DNA of 64,000 bases. Origin: VAZQ01 sp963841705 (lineage in GTDB: Bacteria > Pseudomonadota > Alphaproteobacteria > Rhizobiales > Xanthobacteraceae). The translations under genes and the position numbers were made by a program. This document shows, in pieces, positions 50,862 to 60,109 of the stretch. Within the stretch, counting starts at the first letter, position 1, and every line of letters begins with the position of its first letter. The notes under the pieces were generated by a model that saw only the letters and a list, made by a program, of their open reading frames with translations, was not told where the DNA came from and searched no databases. Where the stretch lies: assembly GCA_963841705.1 (NCBI GenBank), contig CAWJDY010000014.1, positions 1 to 64,000 of the forward strand, in the 5' to 3' direction.

Positions 50862-51239
50862 TCAGCTTTTCGCCACCACGTCCTTTACCGCGCCGATCCA
50901 GCCGGTGTGGGTAAGGTCGAAGACAATGCCCAGCGGGTCCTTGTACTTGGCCTCATAATACGATTGCGCCGAGGTCGGCCGGCCGGCGAGATAGGAGCCG
51001 CCGGCGTCCACCACCTTCTTCTCCGCCTGGTCGAGGTCGTCCACCCACATGCCGAAATGATAGATGCCGACCTTCTCGTCGCCTTCCTGCTTGAGCAGCG
51101 CGATATTCATGGTGCCGTCGGAGACATAGAGCCCGCGCCGGGCCTTGCCCGCGACCTTCATGTCGAACGCATCCTCAAAAAACTTGGCAGCCTTTTCCGG
51201 GTCGGGGACGATCAGCGCGATGTGGCGAAGCTTGGCCAT
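50862..51239 (-). CDS. VOC-superfamily protein (glyoxalase/extradiol-dioxygenase fold), 125 aa
   Basis: One vicinal-oxygen-chelate module pair: KLRHIALIVPDPEKAAKFFE, ALLKQEGDEKVGIYHFGMWV and YEAKYKDPLGIVFDLTHTGW. Likely metal ligands are His near the N-terminus (RHIAL), His in YHFGMWV and a C-terminal acidic residue. It is too short for a typical two-domain extradiol dioxygenase; a glyoxalase-like, isomerase or resistance role is possible. It is the first gene of the pair with the FAD hydroxylase. Confidence 0.82.
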   Translation of the reverse strand: MAKLRHIALIVPDPEKAAKFFEDAFDMKVAGKARRGLYVSDGTMNIALLKQEGDEKVGIYHFGMWVDDLDQAEKKVVDAGGSYLAGRPTSAQSYYEAKYKDPLGIVFDLTHTGWIGAVKDVVAKS

Positions 51240-52005
51240 GAGGTCTCCTTTTTACGATTTGATGGGCCGGCCAACATAGCGGTCCAGCACGCGTCCCCAC
51301 AAGCGCGGCAGCTTTGCGCGCCAAACCCAGCACGTCGTAGTATCACCTATTGCGCTCGAGAGCACGGCGCGAGCCGGACGCCTCGGCAAAACCCTCGCCT
51401 CTGACATATTCGCAGACGCCGACGGGTATGGCCTGCTACCCCTTTGCATTCCTTGCCGCCAGCATCAGGATCGTTGCAACCGCGCCCGCGAACGAGCGCC
51501 GGCAAAGCCTCGGTCTTGCGCCGCCACTTGCCGACCCGATTGTCACGGCGAACTCAGACATCAGTGCCGCTCGCTGGAGGCTTCCGATGACGACCGCGCT
51601 GTGGCCAATCCAGCGATCATTCTGATGAAATCGCTTCGTCGCATTTGCGATCGTCGGCTTGCGCAACAACCGATCAAATCAGGAAATTGTGACCGAAGGA
51701 ATAGGGGCGTTAGTCAGGTTGCGCAGCAGCAATCCAGGACCGCGTACGCCTGTTTATTTGAACGGGAAGCTCCGAGGGCACTGCGCCTCGCAGAATGCGG
51801 GACATTCGCAAGCGCACACTGAGCGGTTACAGGATATCCGATTTGTCGTCCGATAGGGTTTCGTCGATCGACAAAGGAGCGAAGGGCCATTACGTTCTCA
51901 GGGGCGTCGTGACGATATAGAGCTTGGAGAGAGCGTTCGCGTCTTTTTGCGATCTAGGCTGCGTTCGCATTCGGCGACCGTCTTGTTGGACTTCCGAGGT
52001 GGCAC
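51240..52005. other. 766 bp with no recognisable gene
   Basis: Plus-strand frames of 60-90 codons exist (for example from 51350 and 51601) but resemble nothing. G+C drops slightly compared with the catabolic genes. This is the divergent region between the VOC gene and the glycosyltransferase gene and should contain both promoters. Confidence 0.45.
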
Positions 52006-53259
52006 ATGTTCGAAATGGTGCAGCGGCTTGCCGGAACCAATTTTTTCCTGCTCGCCTTCTCGGTGCTGATATTTGACATTCCTCGCTATACGCTGTCGCT
52101 GTTGTCATTGGCTTTGTTCGGGGTTCGCAGTCGAAGCGAAGCAGTCGCTGCGACCAACGCTTCGGTCAGCGTTATCATACCGACGTTCAACGGCAGCTCC
52201 GGACTTGCCCCTACGATCGCGTCGCTACGCCGACAAACCTTGCAGCCCTTTGAAATCATCGTCGTGGACGACGGCTCGACTGACCAAACGCGCGCAGTCG
52301 CGGAGCAGGCGCGCGCGCTGGGCCTCGTCGACATGGTCATCTGCCATGGCACGCGCTGCGGCCGCAGCCCGGCAATAAACGCTGGGGCGCGGTTTGCCAG
52401 CGGCGATCTCATTTTGACGGTGGATGCGGACACCGTGTTCGAGCCGACCGCCGTCGCGCGGGTCGCAGCCGCTTTCAGCGATCCGCGCGTCGGCGGGGCG
52501 ACTTGCAACATTGCAATCAGCAACGAGAGTGACTCTTTGTGGACCGGTCTACAAGCTGTCGAATATCTGATGTCGATCAGCGCCGGTAAATCCATGCTGG
52601 ACATGGCCGACGCGATCGCTTGTCTCTCCGGCGCCTGTTCCATGTATCGGCGCGATATATTCCTGCGGCAAGGCGGCCTGGACGTCGGCCCCGGTGAAGA
52701 TCTGGAATTCACCCTACGGCTGCGTCGCCTTGGCTATGCGATCCGGTTCGTGCCGGAAGCCTGGGCGGAAACCGACGGGCCGACCGGCGCCATAGGCCTT
52801 CTGCGCCAACGCGCGCGCTGGGATCGTGATGCTTTGCGAGTCCGTTTCATGATGTATGGCCAAATGAGCTTCTTCCATCGGTTCGAGCGGTTGTCGGACA
52901 CATTTCAACGACTGGACTTCATTGTCTTTGATCTCGTTCCTACGCTCAGTCTGCCATTGTATCTTGTTTACCTCGTGCTGTTGTTCGGGGCGACCGACGC
53001 CGCTTTGTTTCTCGCGGGGGTGTATATCGTGCTATTCTGGATTTCGATGTTCAACATGGCGCTTGCGTTCGTCATGTTCAATCGATCGCTCGGTCTGTTT
53101 GCTCTCGGCACATCGCTGATCTTTCCCCTGTACCAGGGCGTCTATATGAAGTGCGCCCGCTTCTTCTCTTACTCGTCAGAAATCATTTTTGCCTCGTCGC
53201 GGCACGATGACTTCGTGCCACCACGCGTTCGTCGCGCACTCTTTGGCAATCGGATTTGA
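52006..53259 (+). CDS. family 2 glycosyltransferase, membrane-bound (BcsA/HasA-like), 417 aa
   Basis: Processive-type inverting transferase, probably making an exopolysaccharide. An N-terminal membrane helix (FFLLAFSVLIFDIPRYTL) precedes a GT-A domain with SVIIPTFNGS, VVDDGSTD, the D-x-D motif in LTVDADTVF, DVGPGEDLEFTLRLRRLGY (ED) and LLRQRARWDRDALR (Q-x-x-R-W). At least three C-terminal membrane helices follow. RBS GAGGTGG lies before ATG 52006. It is followed by GlmM, which makes the UDP-GlcNAc precursor, so a GlcNAc-containing polymer is a reasonable guess. Confidence 0.87.
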   Translation: MFEMVQRLAGTNFFLLAFSVLIFDIPRYTLSLLSLALFGVRSRSEAVAATNASVSVIIPTFNGSSGLAPTIASLRRQTLQPFEIIVVDDGSTDQTRAVAEQARALGLVDMVICHGTRCGRSPAINAGARFASGDLILTVDADTVFEPTAVARVAAAFSDPRVGGATCNIAISNESDSLWTGLQAVEYLMSISAGKSMLDMADAIACLSGACSMYRRDIFLRQGGLDVGPGEDLEFTLRLRRLGYAIRFVPEAWAETDGPTGAIGLLRQRARWDRDALRVRFMMYGQMSFFHRFERLSDTFQRLDFIVFDLVPTLSLPLYLVYLVLLFGATDAALFLAGVYIVLFWISMFNMALAFVMFNRSLGLFALGTSLIFPLYQGVYMKCARFFSYSSEIIFASSRHDDFVPPRVRRALFGNRI

Positions 53260-53434
53260 GCCTGATGAATGTCACGATCAACCGCCTCGATTTAAATGTT
53301 CCCGATCCCGTTGAAAGCCGCCGCCGCGCGGCGGGACGAATTCGGATAAACCCGAGGTAGCTGCATGAGACAGATCGACTTTCGGGAGTGAACTCCATGT
53401 CGCCGGCTCAAGCGGTCCTTTCGAGGTAAGCATC

Positions 53435-54772
53435 ATGGTTCGAAAATATTTTGGCACCGAGGGCATCCGCGGCCGTGCCAATGGAACGATCACACCGGAA
53501 TTGGCGCTCAAGGTCGGGCAGGCGGCCGGCCTGATCTGCCGCTGCGGCGAGCACCGCGTGCTCATCGGCAAGGATACCCGCCTCTCCGGCTACATGATCG
53601 AAACCGCGCTGGTGGCCGGCTTTACGTCGGTCGGCATGGACGTGTTCCAGACCGGACCGATGCCGACGCCCGCCGTCGCCATGCTCACGCCCTCCATGCG
53701 CGCCGATCTTGGCGTGATGATCTCCGCCGCGCATAACCCGTATGACGATAACGGCATCAAACTGTTCGGGCCCGACGGGTTCAAGTTGTCCGACGAAATC
53801 GAACATAAGATCGAAGAGCTCATCGATTCCAAACTGGTCAAGATGCTGGCGAAGAGCGCGGATCTCGGTCAAGCCAGGCGCATCGACGACGGGCAGGGCC
53901 GCTACGTCGAGTTCGCCAAGCGCACGCTGCCGCGCAATCTGTCGCTCGATGGCTTGCGCGTGGTGGTCGATTGCGCCAACGGCGCGGCCTACAGGGTTGC
54001 CCCGCAGGCATTGTGGGAGCTGGGCGCCGAGGTGATCTCGCTCGGGGTCGATCCCGACGGCTTCAATATCAATCGCGAGTGCGGCTCGACCGAGCCCGCG
54101 GCCCTTTGCCAGAAAGTGAAGGAGATGCGCGCCGATATCGGCATCGCGCTCAACGGTGACGGCGACTATGTGCTCATTGCCGACGAGCGCGGGCACATCG
54201 TCGATGGTGACCAGCTGCTGGCGGTGGTCGCGGAGAGCTGGAAGGCCGACGGCCGCCTCGTCAAGCCCGGCATTGTTGCGACCGTGATGTCCAACCTCGG
54301 CCTCGAACGCTATCTCGTGAATTTGGAGCTCTCGCTCGCGCGCACGCCGGTCGGCGATCGTTATGTGCTTGAGCACATGCGCGCCCATGGCTTCAATGTT
54401 GGGGGCGAGTCGTCAGGCCACATCTTCCTGTCCGATTACACCACGACCGGCGACGGCCTGCTCACTGCGTTGCAGGTGCTGGCGGTGGTGAAAAAGCACG
54501 AGCAGCCGGTGTCCAAGGTGTGCCATCGTTTCGATCCGTTGCCGCAAGTGCTCAAGAACGTGCGCTACGCGAGCGGCAAGCCGCTCGAGAATGCCAAGGT
54601 GCGCAGCGCCATAAAGGATGCGCAGGCCCGCCTCGATGGCCGTGGTCGGCTGATCGTGCGCTCGTCGGGCACCGAGCCGGTGATCCGCGTCATGGGGGAG
54701 GGTGATGACAAGATGCTGGTCGAGGAGGTCGTTGACCAGATCGTAGATGCACTCACCAATGCGGCGGCATGA
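53435..54772 (+). CDS. glmM: phosphoglucosamine mutase GlmM, 445 aa
   Basis: It converts glucosamine-6-phosphate to glucosamine-1-phosphate for UDP-GlcNAc synthesis. It begins MVRKYFGTEGIRGRANG. The phosphoserine loop is MISAAHNPYDDNGIKLFGPD, the metal loop has NGDGDYVLIADERG, the sugar-binding loop GGESSGHIFLSDYTTTGDGL and the phosphate-binding loop RSSGTEPVIRVMGEG. Full length and all motifs are intact. In most alphaproteobacteria glmM follows ftsH-folP; here it follows a glycosyltransferase gene 175 bp away, so it may be a second copy for polysaccharide synthesis. Confidence 0.95.
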   Translation: MVRKYFGTEGIRGRANGTITPELALKVGQAAGLICRCGEHRVLIGKDTRLSGYMIETALVAGFTSVGMDVFQTGPMPTPAVAMLTPSMRADLGVMISAAHNPYDDNGIKLFGPDGFKLSDEIEHKIEELIDSKLVKMLAKSADLGQARRIDDGQGRYVEFAKRTLPRNLSLDGLRVVVDCANGAAYRVAPQALWELGAEVISLGVDPDGFNINRECGSTEPAALCQKVKEMRADIGIALNGDGDYVLIADERGHIVDGDQLLAVVAESWKADGRLVKPGIVATVMSNLGLERYLVNLELSLARTPVGDRYVLEHMRAHGFNVGGESSGHIFLSDYTTTGDGLLTALQVLAVVKKHEQPVSKVCHRFDPLPQVLKNVRYASGKPLENAKVRSAIKDAQARLDGRGRLIVRSSGTEPVIRVMGEGDDKMLVEEVVDQIVDALTNAAA

Positions 54773-54892
54773 GAGCCATTCCATCCCAGCCGCGAGGTCT
54801 CAATCGAGGTAGCGCGAGTTTTTAATTGAAGCGCAGGAAACGGAATTTCGCATCGCCGACACATCCACTGACGCGCTCGCAAAGCTCACGGG

Positions 54893-55048
54893 GCAGTAAC
54901 CGAAATAGGCGAGCACGCCGTCGCCCATATATCGAGCCACGGTTCCCTGATAGCCGCCGATCACTTCGGCGATGCGACGAAGAAAGAGCGCGATCACTTG
55001 GCGCATGTCTTCCGGATCAAGGCGCGCCGACAGGGCAGTCGACCCGAC
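54893..55048 (-). pseudogene. class III adenylate/guanylate cyclase fragment
   Basis: About 52 codons read VGSTALSARLDPEDMRQVIA, RIAEVIGGYQGTVARYMGDG and VLAYFGYC. This is the start of a class III cyclase catalytic domain, with the second metal Asp in MGDGVL. Both sides are unrelated sequence. It is a different gene from the fragment at 10.7 kb. It lies just after glmM in the opposite orientation. Confidence 0.7.
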
Positions 55049-55153
55049 GCGACCGGATGACGCCATTCCGCAGAAAGTCAAGGGCGGGCGTGAAAAAAAC
55101 TTCAGATCGGACCTTGTCAAATTCAGCTCCAATCTGAGAGACTTGGTATTCTC

Positions 55154-56059
55154 CTATCCCTCGAACGGGTTGGAGACTTCACCGAGCTTGAGGACCGCAA
55201 CGTTGACTGACATGCCGAGGTAGTCTTGCGCACTACCAAACCACGAGCCTGCCAGCGGGACAGCCTGGCCTGGATGGCGGGCAATCGCGACCGGGATCAG
55301 ATCGTAGCCGGCGTTGATGCGGTTAGTGGGGTCGTAATGTGTCCAGCCGGCACCAGGCAGAAACACCTGCAGCCAAGCATGGGTTGCGCCAGAGCCAATC
55401 ATGCCGACATCGCCACCATCCACTGCGGAGTCATAAAGATAACCGCTGACAAAGCGGGAGGCGAAGCCGAGCCGACGCAACGTCTCGATCATAAGCCAAG
55501 CATAGTCCCGACACGTACCTGACTTCGACCGCAAGGTTTCACCCGGCGACTGGGTGCCTTCCGCATCTCTGGCATTATAGCTGAAGGTGTCGCGGAACGT
55601 ATCGAGCATCCGTCGTAAAACATGGATCGTTCGACCACTGTTGGTGGAAGCGAAACTCCTGGCCCATGCCGCAATGCTGGCATCCGGGTCTTCAGCATGG
55701 GGGCGCATACAAACGACGAGGTCAGTCCACTCGTCCGGAGTATATTGCACCGGCACTTCTTCGGCGCGACTTTCCAGGGGAAACTCCTCCGCCCCTTTGG
55801 CACCGAAATGCAGTCCTCGAAACCGAAACGTAAAGGTTAGCTCCTTGCCGGGCTCACTGAATTGCATCACCGTTACGTTATTAGAGAGGGCGTCACTGAC
55901 CCAATGAATCTTGGAAGGAAGACTCGTTTTTACCGACCAACTAAGGAGGCGTCCGTTGGTGGCGGGCCTTGGCAAGAACATGGCGCGATGGGTGCCAAAC
56001 GTAACCGGGTTTGCGTATTTGTAGGTGGTGACATGATCTATCTCGAAAAGGACCGCCAT
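55154..56059 (-). CDS. transglutaminase-like cysteine peptidase, 301 aa
   Basis: Bacterial transglutaminase-like protein with an N-terminal beta domain (FEIDHVTTYKYANPVTFGTH) followed by the catalytic core. The triad is Cys in SKSGTCRDYAWLMIE, His in GSGATHAWLQVFLPG and Asp in WTHYDPTN. There is no signal peptide. It ends NVAVLKLGEVSNPFEG. Members often sit with alpha-E and circularly permuted ATP-grasp genes, which are absent here. The ATG at 56059 has no strong RBS (TAATGCAGGAGCAACG provides AGGAG). Confidence 0.85.
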   Translation of the reverse strand: MAVLFEIDHVTTYKYANPVTFGTHRAMFLPRPATNGRLLSWSVKTSLPSKIHWVSDALSNNVTVMQFSEPGKELTFTFRFRGLHFGAKGAEEFPLESRAEEVPVQYTPDEWTDLVVCMRPHAEDPDASIAAWARSFASTNSGRTIHVLRRMLDTFRDTFSYNARDAEGTQSPGETLRSKSGTCRDYAWLMIETLRRLGFASRFVSGYLYDSAVDGGDVGMIGSGATHAWLQVFLPGAGWTHYDPTNRINAGYDLIPVAIARHPGQAVPLAGSWFGSAQDYLGMSVNVAVLKLGEVSNPFEG

Positions 56060-56394
56060 CGTTGCTCCTGCATTAGCTGGCCGCCTCGAATAATTATCTA
56101 CTTATCCGCACGCCCGAAAGGCGTGCTCCGCCAGCTGCGGACATAACGGCTGTTTCCGGTATCTAGCAGAGCCCATGAAAGGGCGTTTCTTGCCTTCGAC
56201 GATTGCTTCAAGGTGCTGCGGCATTGGTGATCTATCATCGTTTGCGTAGGGGGTTAATCACGCAGAATGCATGGCTCTGTGGGCAAACTCCTGAGGTCGA
56301 ATGCCTTCGGCCCCAGGCCATCCACCTCCACTGTTATTTGCGTGCGGTCCCGCGAATGTGCTTGGCTCACTCGCCCATCCAGGGAAGGAAAGCC
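56060..56394. other. 335 bp divergent region, no gene
   Basis: Hairpin GCACGCC/GGCGTGC lies near 56107-56125. There is no protein-like frame apart from an open extension of the Bug gene that does not resemble its family. Confidence 0.4.
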
Positions 56395-57372
56395 ATGAAA
56401 CTTGCGCGCCGTGGATTTCTATATCTCGCAGGATGTGGCGCGGCGCTGCCGACCTTATCGCGGATAGCAAGGGCACAAGCCTACCCATCGCGCCCGGTAC
56501 GTTTAATCGTCGGCTTTACAGCCGGGGGTCCCACCGACATTTTCGCGCGCTTGATCGGTCAATGGCTGACGGACCGGTTTGGTCAGCCTTTTGTCATCGA
56601 GAACCGTCCTGGCGCCGGGAGTACGATCGGTATCGAGGCGGTCGTCAACGCGCCGCCGGATGGCTACACGTTGGCTGTCGTGAGCACGTCGGCCGCGGTC
56701 AGCGCGTCGTTCTACCAACACCTCAATTTCAATCTCGTCCGCGATATCGTGCCGGTTTCAGGCATTGTACGTGTGCCCTTGGTGATGGTTGTCCATCCGT
56801 CGGTTCCGGCCGCGACGGTTCCGGAATTCATTGCCTATGCGAAGGCAAATCCCGGCAAAATCGTCATGGCGTCGGTCGGCAACGGCACTACGCCCCACAT
56901 GGCTGGGGAGCTATTCAAGATGATGGCAGGAGTCGACCTGCTCCATGTTCCATATCGCGGTGCTGCTCCGGCCCTGACAGATTTGCTAGGCGGGCGGGCG
57001 CAGGTCATGTTCGAAGCCGTGGCCAGTTTGGTCGATCATGTCCGGGGCGGCAAACTACGGGCTCTGGCGGTGGCCTCAGCGACGCGCTCGCACGTGTTCC
57101 CGAATCTCCCAACGGTGGATGAATTCCTGCCAGGATACGAGGCCAGCGTCTGGTTCGGCATCGGCGCGCCCAGGCAGGCATCGACCGAAATCGTCGAGCG
57201 GCTCAACCAAGAGATCAATGCGGGCCTCGCCGATCCCGCGCTCAACGCGCGGCTCGGGCAACTCGGTGGTACGGCTCTTACGGGCACTTCAGCCGAGTTT
57301 GGAAAGCTCTTCGTCGGAGATACTGAGAAATGGGGCAAAGTGGTTCGGGCGGCTAACATCAAGGCGGATTAA
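56395..57372 (+). CDS. Bug/TctC tripartite tricarboxylate transporter binding protein, 325 aa
   Basis: Periplasmic solute receptor. A Tat-like leader MKLARRGFLYLAGCGAALPT ends before ARAQAYP, then YPSRPVRLIVGFTAGGPTDI, FVIENRPGAGSTIGIEAV, the APPDGYTLAVVST-type turn and VPYRGAAPALTDLLGGRAQV. All are Bug signatures. GGGAAGGAA precedes ATG 56395. No TctA/TctB membrane genes are nearby, as is usual for orphan Bug proteins. Ligand likely a small carboxylate. Confidence 0.9.
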   Translation: MKLARRGFLYLAGCGAALPTLSRIARAQAYPSRPVRLIVGFTAGGPTDIFARLIGQWLTDRFGQPFVIENRPGAGSTIGIEAVVNAPPDGYTLAVVSTSAAVSASFYQHLNFNLVRDIVPVSGIVRVPLVMVVHPSVPAATVPEFIAYAKANPGKIVMASVGNGTTPHMAGELFKMMAGVDLLHVPYRGAAPALTDLLGGRAQVMFEAVASLVDHVRGGKLRALAVASATRSHVFPNLPTVDEFLPGYEASVWFGIGAPRQASTEIVERLNQEINAGLADPALNARLGQLGGTALTGTSAEFGKLFVGDTEKWGKVVRAANIKAD

Positions 57373-57673
57373 ACCTTTCCGCTATTAGCCTGCATCCGTG
57401 AAAGCCACCATTTGCGCCCGGGATGGGTCGAAGGGACTCACTGCGGGCACTGCGCATCCGCAGTACATCCAGGTGCGGACATAACAGAGACGGTCCGGGA
57501 CTTACGTTTAGTGCCATGAGCGACCGAACGCAGCGCAGCAAAATCCGTCTTGATTCGATCACTTCGTCGGCGACGGCGGGAGCAAGGTCGGTGCGATGGT
57601 GAGGCTGAGCGAGCGGGCTCGGCCGCGAGAACGGCATCGACAGCATTCGCGAGTTTACGGAGACGAAGTCCGT
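57373..57673. other. 301 bp with no recognisable gene
   Basis: A short frame at about 57645-57720 (REFTETKSVYVELSGQARDP) looks protein-like but has no start and no family that I can name. The region lies between convergent genes. Confidence 0.35.
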
Positions 57674-58339
57674 CTATGTCGAACTTTCGGGGCAGGCGCG
57701 CGACCCGTTCAAGCTGGGTTGAACAGCAGGAAGTTCCGGCGATCCTGAGTGCAGCGGCACGTCATCCGCCGCCGGCATCCGAAAATCTACAAACTGGTTC
57801 CGAGGCCCGCACCCCGCCATGGCTCGAAATACTCCGTCCCGACGGATCAAGGCATGGAAGAGCGCTGCTGCGACGTGCAGCAAGATGGTGGCGAAAAACA
57901 CGTAGGCGAGCACTGTGTGCGTCATTCGCAGGATCGCGTGCAACTGGTCGTCATGGGGTAGAATCTCAGGCAGATGGAGAGAACCATAGAGCACGACGGG
58001 ATAGCCGCCCGCGGACAGCATCCCCCAGCCGACCAGTGGCATCGCTATCAAGAGCGCATAGAGCATAAAGTGCGAGAGCTTTGCTGCCAGCGCTTGAATC
58101 CGCGGTAGACCGTCAGGCAATGGGGGTGCGCCAAGCCTCAAGCGGACGGCAAGGCGAAGCGCGGCCAAGGCGAGGATCGCGATCCCGAGCGGCTTATGGA
58201 TCGTGATCAATGTCAGGAAGCGAGGCTTGAGCGTCGATACCATCGACACGCCGATGAACAGCATGGTGAGCACCATGATCGCCATCAGCCAGTGCAAGAC
58301 CCGCTGCAAGCCCGAGAAGCCGTCGCGCTCGGTTCTCAT
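57674..58339 (-). CDS. cytochrome b561-type membrane protein, 221 aa
   Basis: Diheme quinol-oxidising cytochrome. Four membrane helices carry the heme histidines: VLHWLMAIMVLTMLFIGV, ITIHKPLGIAILALAAL, LSHFMLYALLIAMPLVGW and FATILLHVAAALFHALI. The family normally ends soon after ALFHALIRRDGVFRAM; the last 45 residues here are unusual and may be read-through. Its ATG 58339 overlaps the stop of the catalase-like gene by four bases. In such pairs it passes electrons to the peroxidase. Confidence 0.87.
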   Translation of the reverse strand: MRTERDGFSGLQRVLHWLMAIMVLTMLFIGVSMVSTLKPRFLTLITIHKPLGIAILALAALRLAVRLRLGAPPLPDGLPRIQALAAKLSHFMLYALLIAMPLVGWGMLSAGGYPVVLYGSLHLPEILPHDDQLHAILRMTHTVLAYVFFATILLHVAAALFHALIRRDGVFRAMAGCGPRNQFVDFRMPAADDVPLHSGSPELPAVQPSLNGSRACPESST

Positions 58340-59436
58340 GGCCGATCTCCTGCGGGGCGAGGAGTGTAAGGATAGTCTGCGGCCTCCGCCGTCCGGAGAT
58401 CGAACGATTTCGCATAGGCCGCAGACCGCGCGGCGAGCAGCGGATCATCGGAAACAGTGATGCCGGTCGGCAGGATCGTTGGATCGTAGTTGAAATCGCG
58501 GCACGGACCGTCAGCTTCGGCTTCGGCCTTCTGCACGATCAGTGTTCCGACATCCACGCGCTTTCTGTCCGATGGCCAGGCTTTCGTGGCGTCATTCGAA
58601 GGATCTCCCGGCTCCGCGAACGTCACCACGAGACGCCATGTCAAGGGACCGTCAGAGAGACGGCGGACAAGGTCATGCTCGAGAAAATCTGGTCCCATGG
58701 AGGCTAAAACCGCATGCGGGACAGGTGTCGGCGAAACCGTCGGCTCCATCGACCAGCGCACGAGGTGGCTAGCGCCACCACCGTCGATAAAGCGGAAAGC
58801 GTTGAGGCTGTTATAAGCTTGGTCCGCCCAACTCGTCGTCCAGGGCGCGGTTTGGCTCCATTCAGCAAAGGGCGCAGAGTCCGGATGGGTCGCGGAGAAG
58901 CGATTCATGGCGCCTGGATCCGACTTGCCGGTCGCCGGGTCGATATCCTGAGCGAGCGTCAGTTCGTAGAAGTCGCGCGGATTGGAGACGACGAAAACTG
59001 GAGAGTTATTCATCCCGCTTCGCCATTCCTGGCCGTTGGGCGAAACGATGCGGACCGCCATGCTTTTAACCCGTCCCATAATATCGGAAGCATCCGGGTT
59101 CCCGACCGCTATGGCGAACCGGCCGACAACGGGATAACGGCCCGCGACCAACATGGGCGCGACCGAATATCTGGATGCCGCTCCATTGGCGTCGAACACA
59201 CCGGTGAAGCACATGCCCTTGGAATGGTTGCGACGATGACCGAGAGGATTCCCGCCGCGGTCGCTCAAAGCTGCAACCATGCGCGTCGGGGTCAGGCGGT
59301 CCGGGGTGAGCCATCCGCCCGCATACGCGAACGCAAGCGCCGAGGTGAACAAGAGCCCGCCAATAACGGCAAGCCGGCCGGCGACCGCAGAGGGCGAGAG
59401 TGGCGGATGGCGCGTGAGATTTTTTTCGTCGGACAT
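58336..59436 (-). CDS. catalase-family heme peroxidase (SrpA-like), membrane-anchored, 366 aa
   Basis: Small catalase-fold peroxidase. An N-terminal helix (LAVIGGLLFTSALAFAYAGG) anchors it. The distal region has GHRRNHSKGMCFTGVFDANG, with the essential His and Asn-like positions changed relative to true catalases, and SPVFVVSNPRDFYELT. The proximal heme Tyr is in LAARSAAYAKSFDLR. Coupled to cytochrome b561 downstream, it probably reduces peroxide with electrons from the quinone pool in the periplasm. Confidence 0.87.
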   Translation of the reverse strand: MSDEKNLTRHPPLSPSAVAGRLAVIGGLLFTSALAFAYAGGWLTPDRLTPTRMVAALSDRGGNPLGHRRNHSKGMCFTGVFDANGAASRYSVAPMLVAGRYPVVGRFAIAVGNPDASDIMGRVKSMAVRIVSPNGQEWRSGMNNSPVFVVSNPRDFYELTLAQDIDPATGKSDPGAMNRFSATHPDSAPFAEWSQTAPWTTSWADQAYNSLNAFRFIDGGGASHLVRWSMEPTVSPTPVPHAVLASMGPDFLEHDLVRRLSDGPLTWRLVVTFAEPGDPSNDATKAWPSDRKRVDVGTLIVQKAEAEADGPCRDFNYDPTILPTGITVSDDPLLAARSAAYAKSFDLRTAEAADYPYTPRPAGDRP

Positions 59437-60109
59437 TCGGCCTCCAGGCAGATTTGCAGGTCGGTAGACACCGATGGGAGCGGGTTATTCCCCTTCTCTA
59501 ATTCGCATCGGCGTTTCGCGGCCGAACCTATGCGAGCGGAGATCGGCGAATAGGGTGGACCAACCCAAGTCATTGGACGACTTGAGCAGCGTCGTTCTTG
59601 GATATTTCAGGTCCTCCTGTCTCTGAGCTTGCATGAGGCTCATGGTCGTGCCCGATTAGATCGTACCTGCGTTGGGATCGAATCATCGGCATTTCCGCAG
59701 ATCGGTACGTCAGTCGTTAGGATGAAAAATGCGAGACCCATCTGGCTGTCAGGAAATGTAATCGAGATAGCAGGAATCATTTGATTTTTATTGCCATCAC
59801 TTGCTCGCTCTTGCCTTTAAGGCGAGATGGCCGCTGAGCGCCAGCTAACAGCGGTTGAGGGAATAGCAGGTCATGGCTTTGCAGCGCAGCAGAAGTAGCC
59901 CGCTCAGGTCCGAGCTGGGTCAAAACCCGAATCGCGCTTGCGCGCTCTCATGTCCGCTTCCGCCGGGTGCAGTCATGGTCTACTCACGCGGAGTTTTCAA
60001 TCAACGATGCGATTTGCGGGGTACAGCACTTGCTCGCCTGCGGAATGACTGGAACAACAAGCATTGCTCAAGACCAGTCGCGGCAGTTTATTGGCGGGTT
60101 GGATGCGCG
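59437..60109. other. 673 bp divergent region, no gene
   Basis: Between the peroxidase gene (minus) and the UbiD gene (plus). The UbiD frame is open back to 59873 but that part is unlike the family. A short AT-rich stretch at 59755-59800 (GAATCATTTGATTTTTATTG) may hold a promoter. Confidence 0.4.

Noticed and set aside
54800..55132. A 110-residue protein encoded by the whole minus-strand frame around the cyclase fragment
   Set aside because: Only the middle 52 codons look like cyclase; both ends are random-looking.
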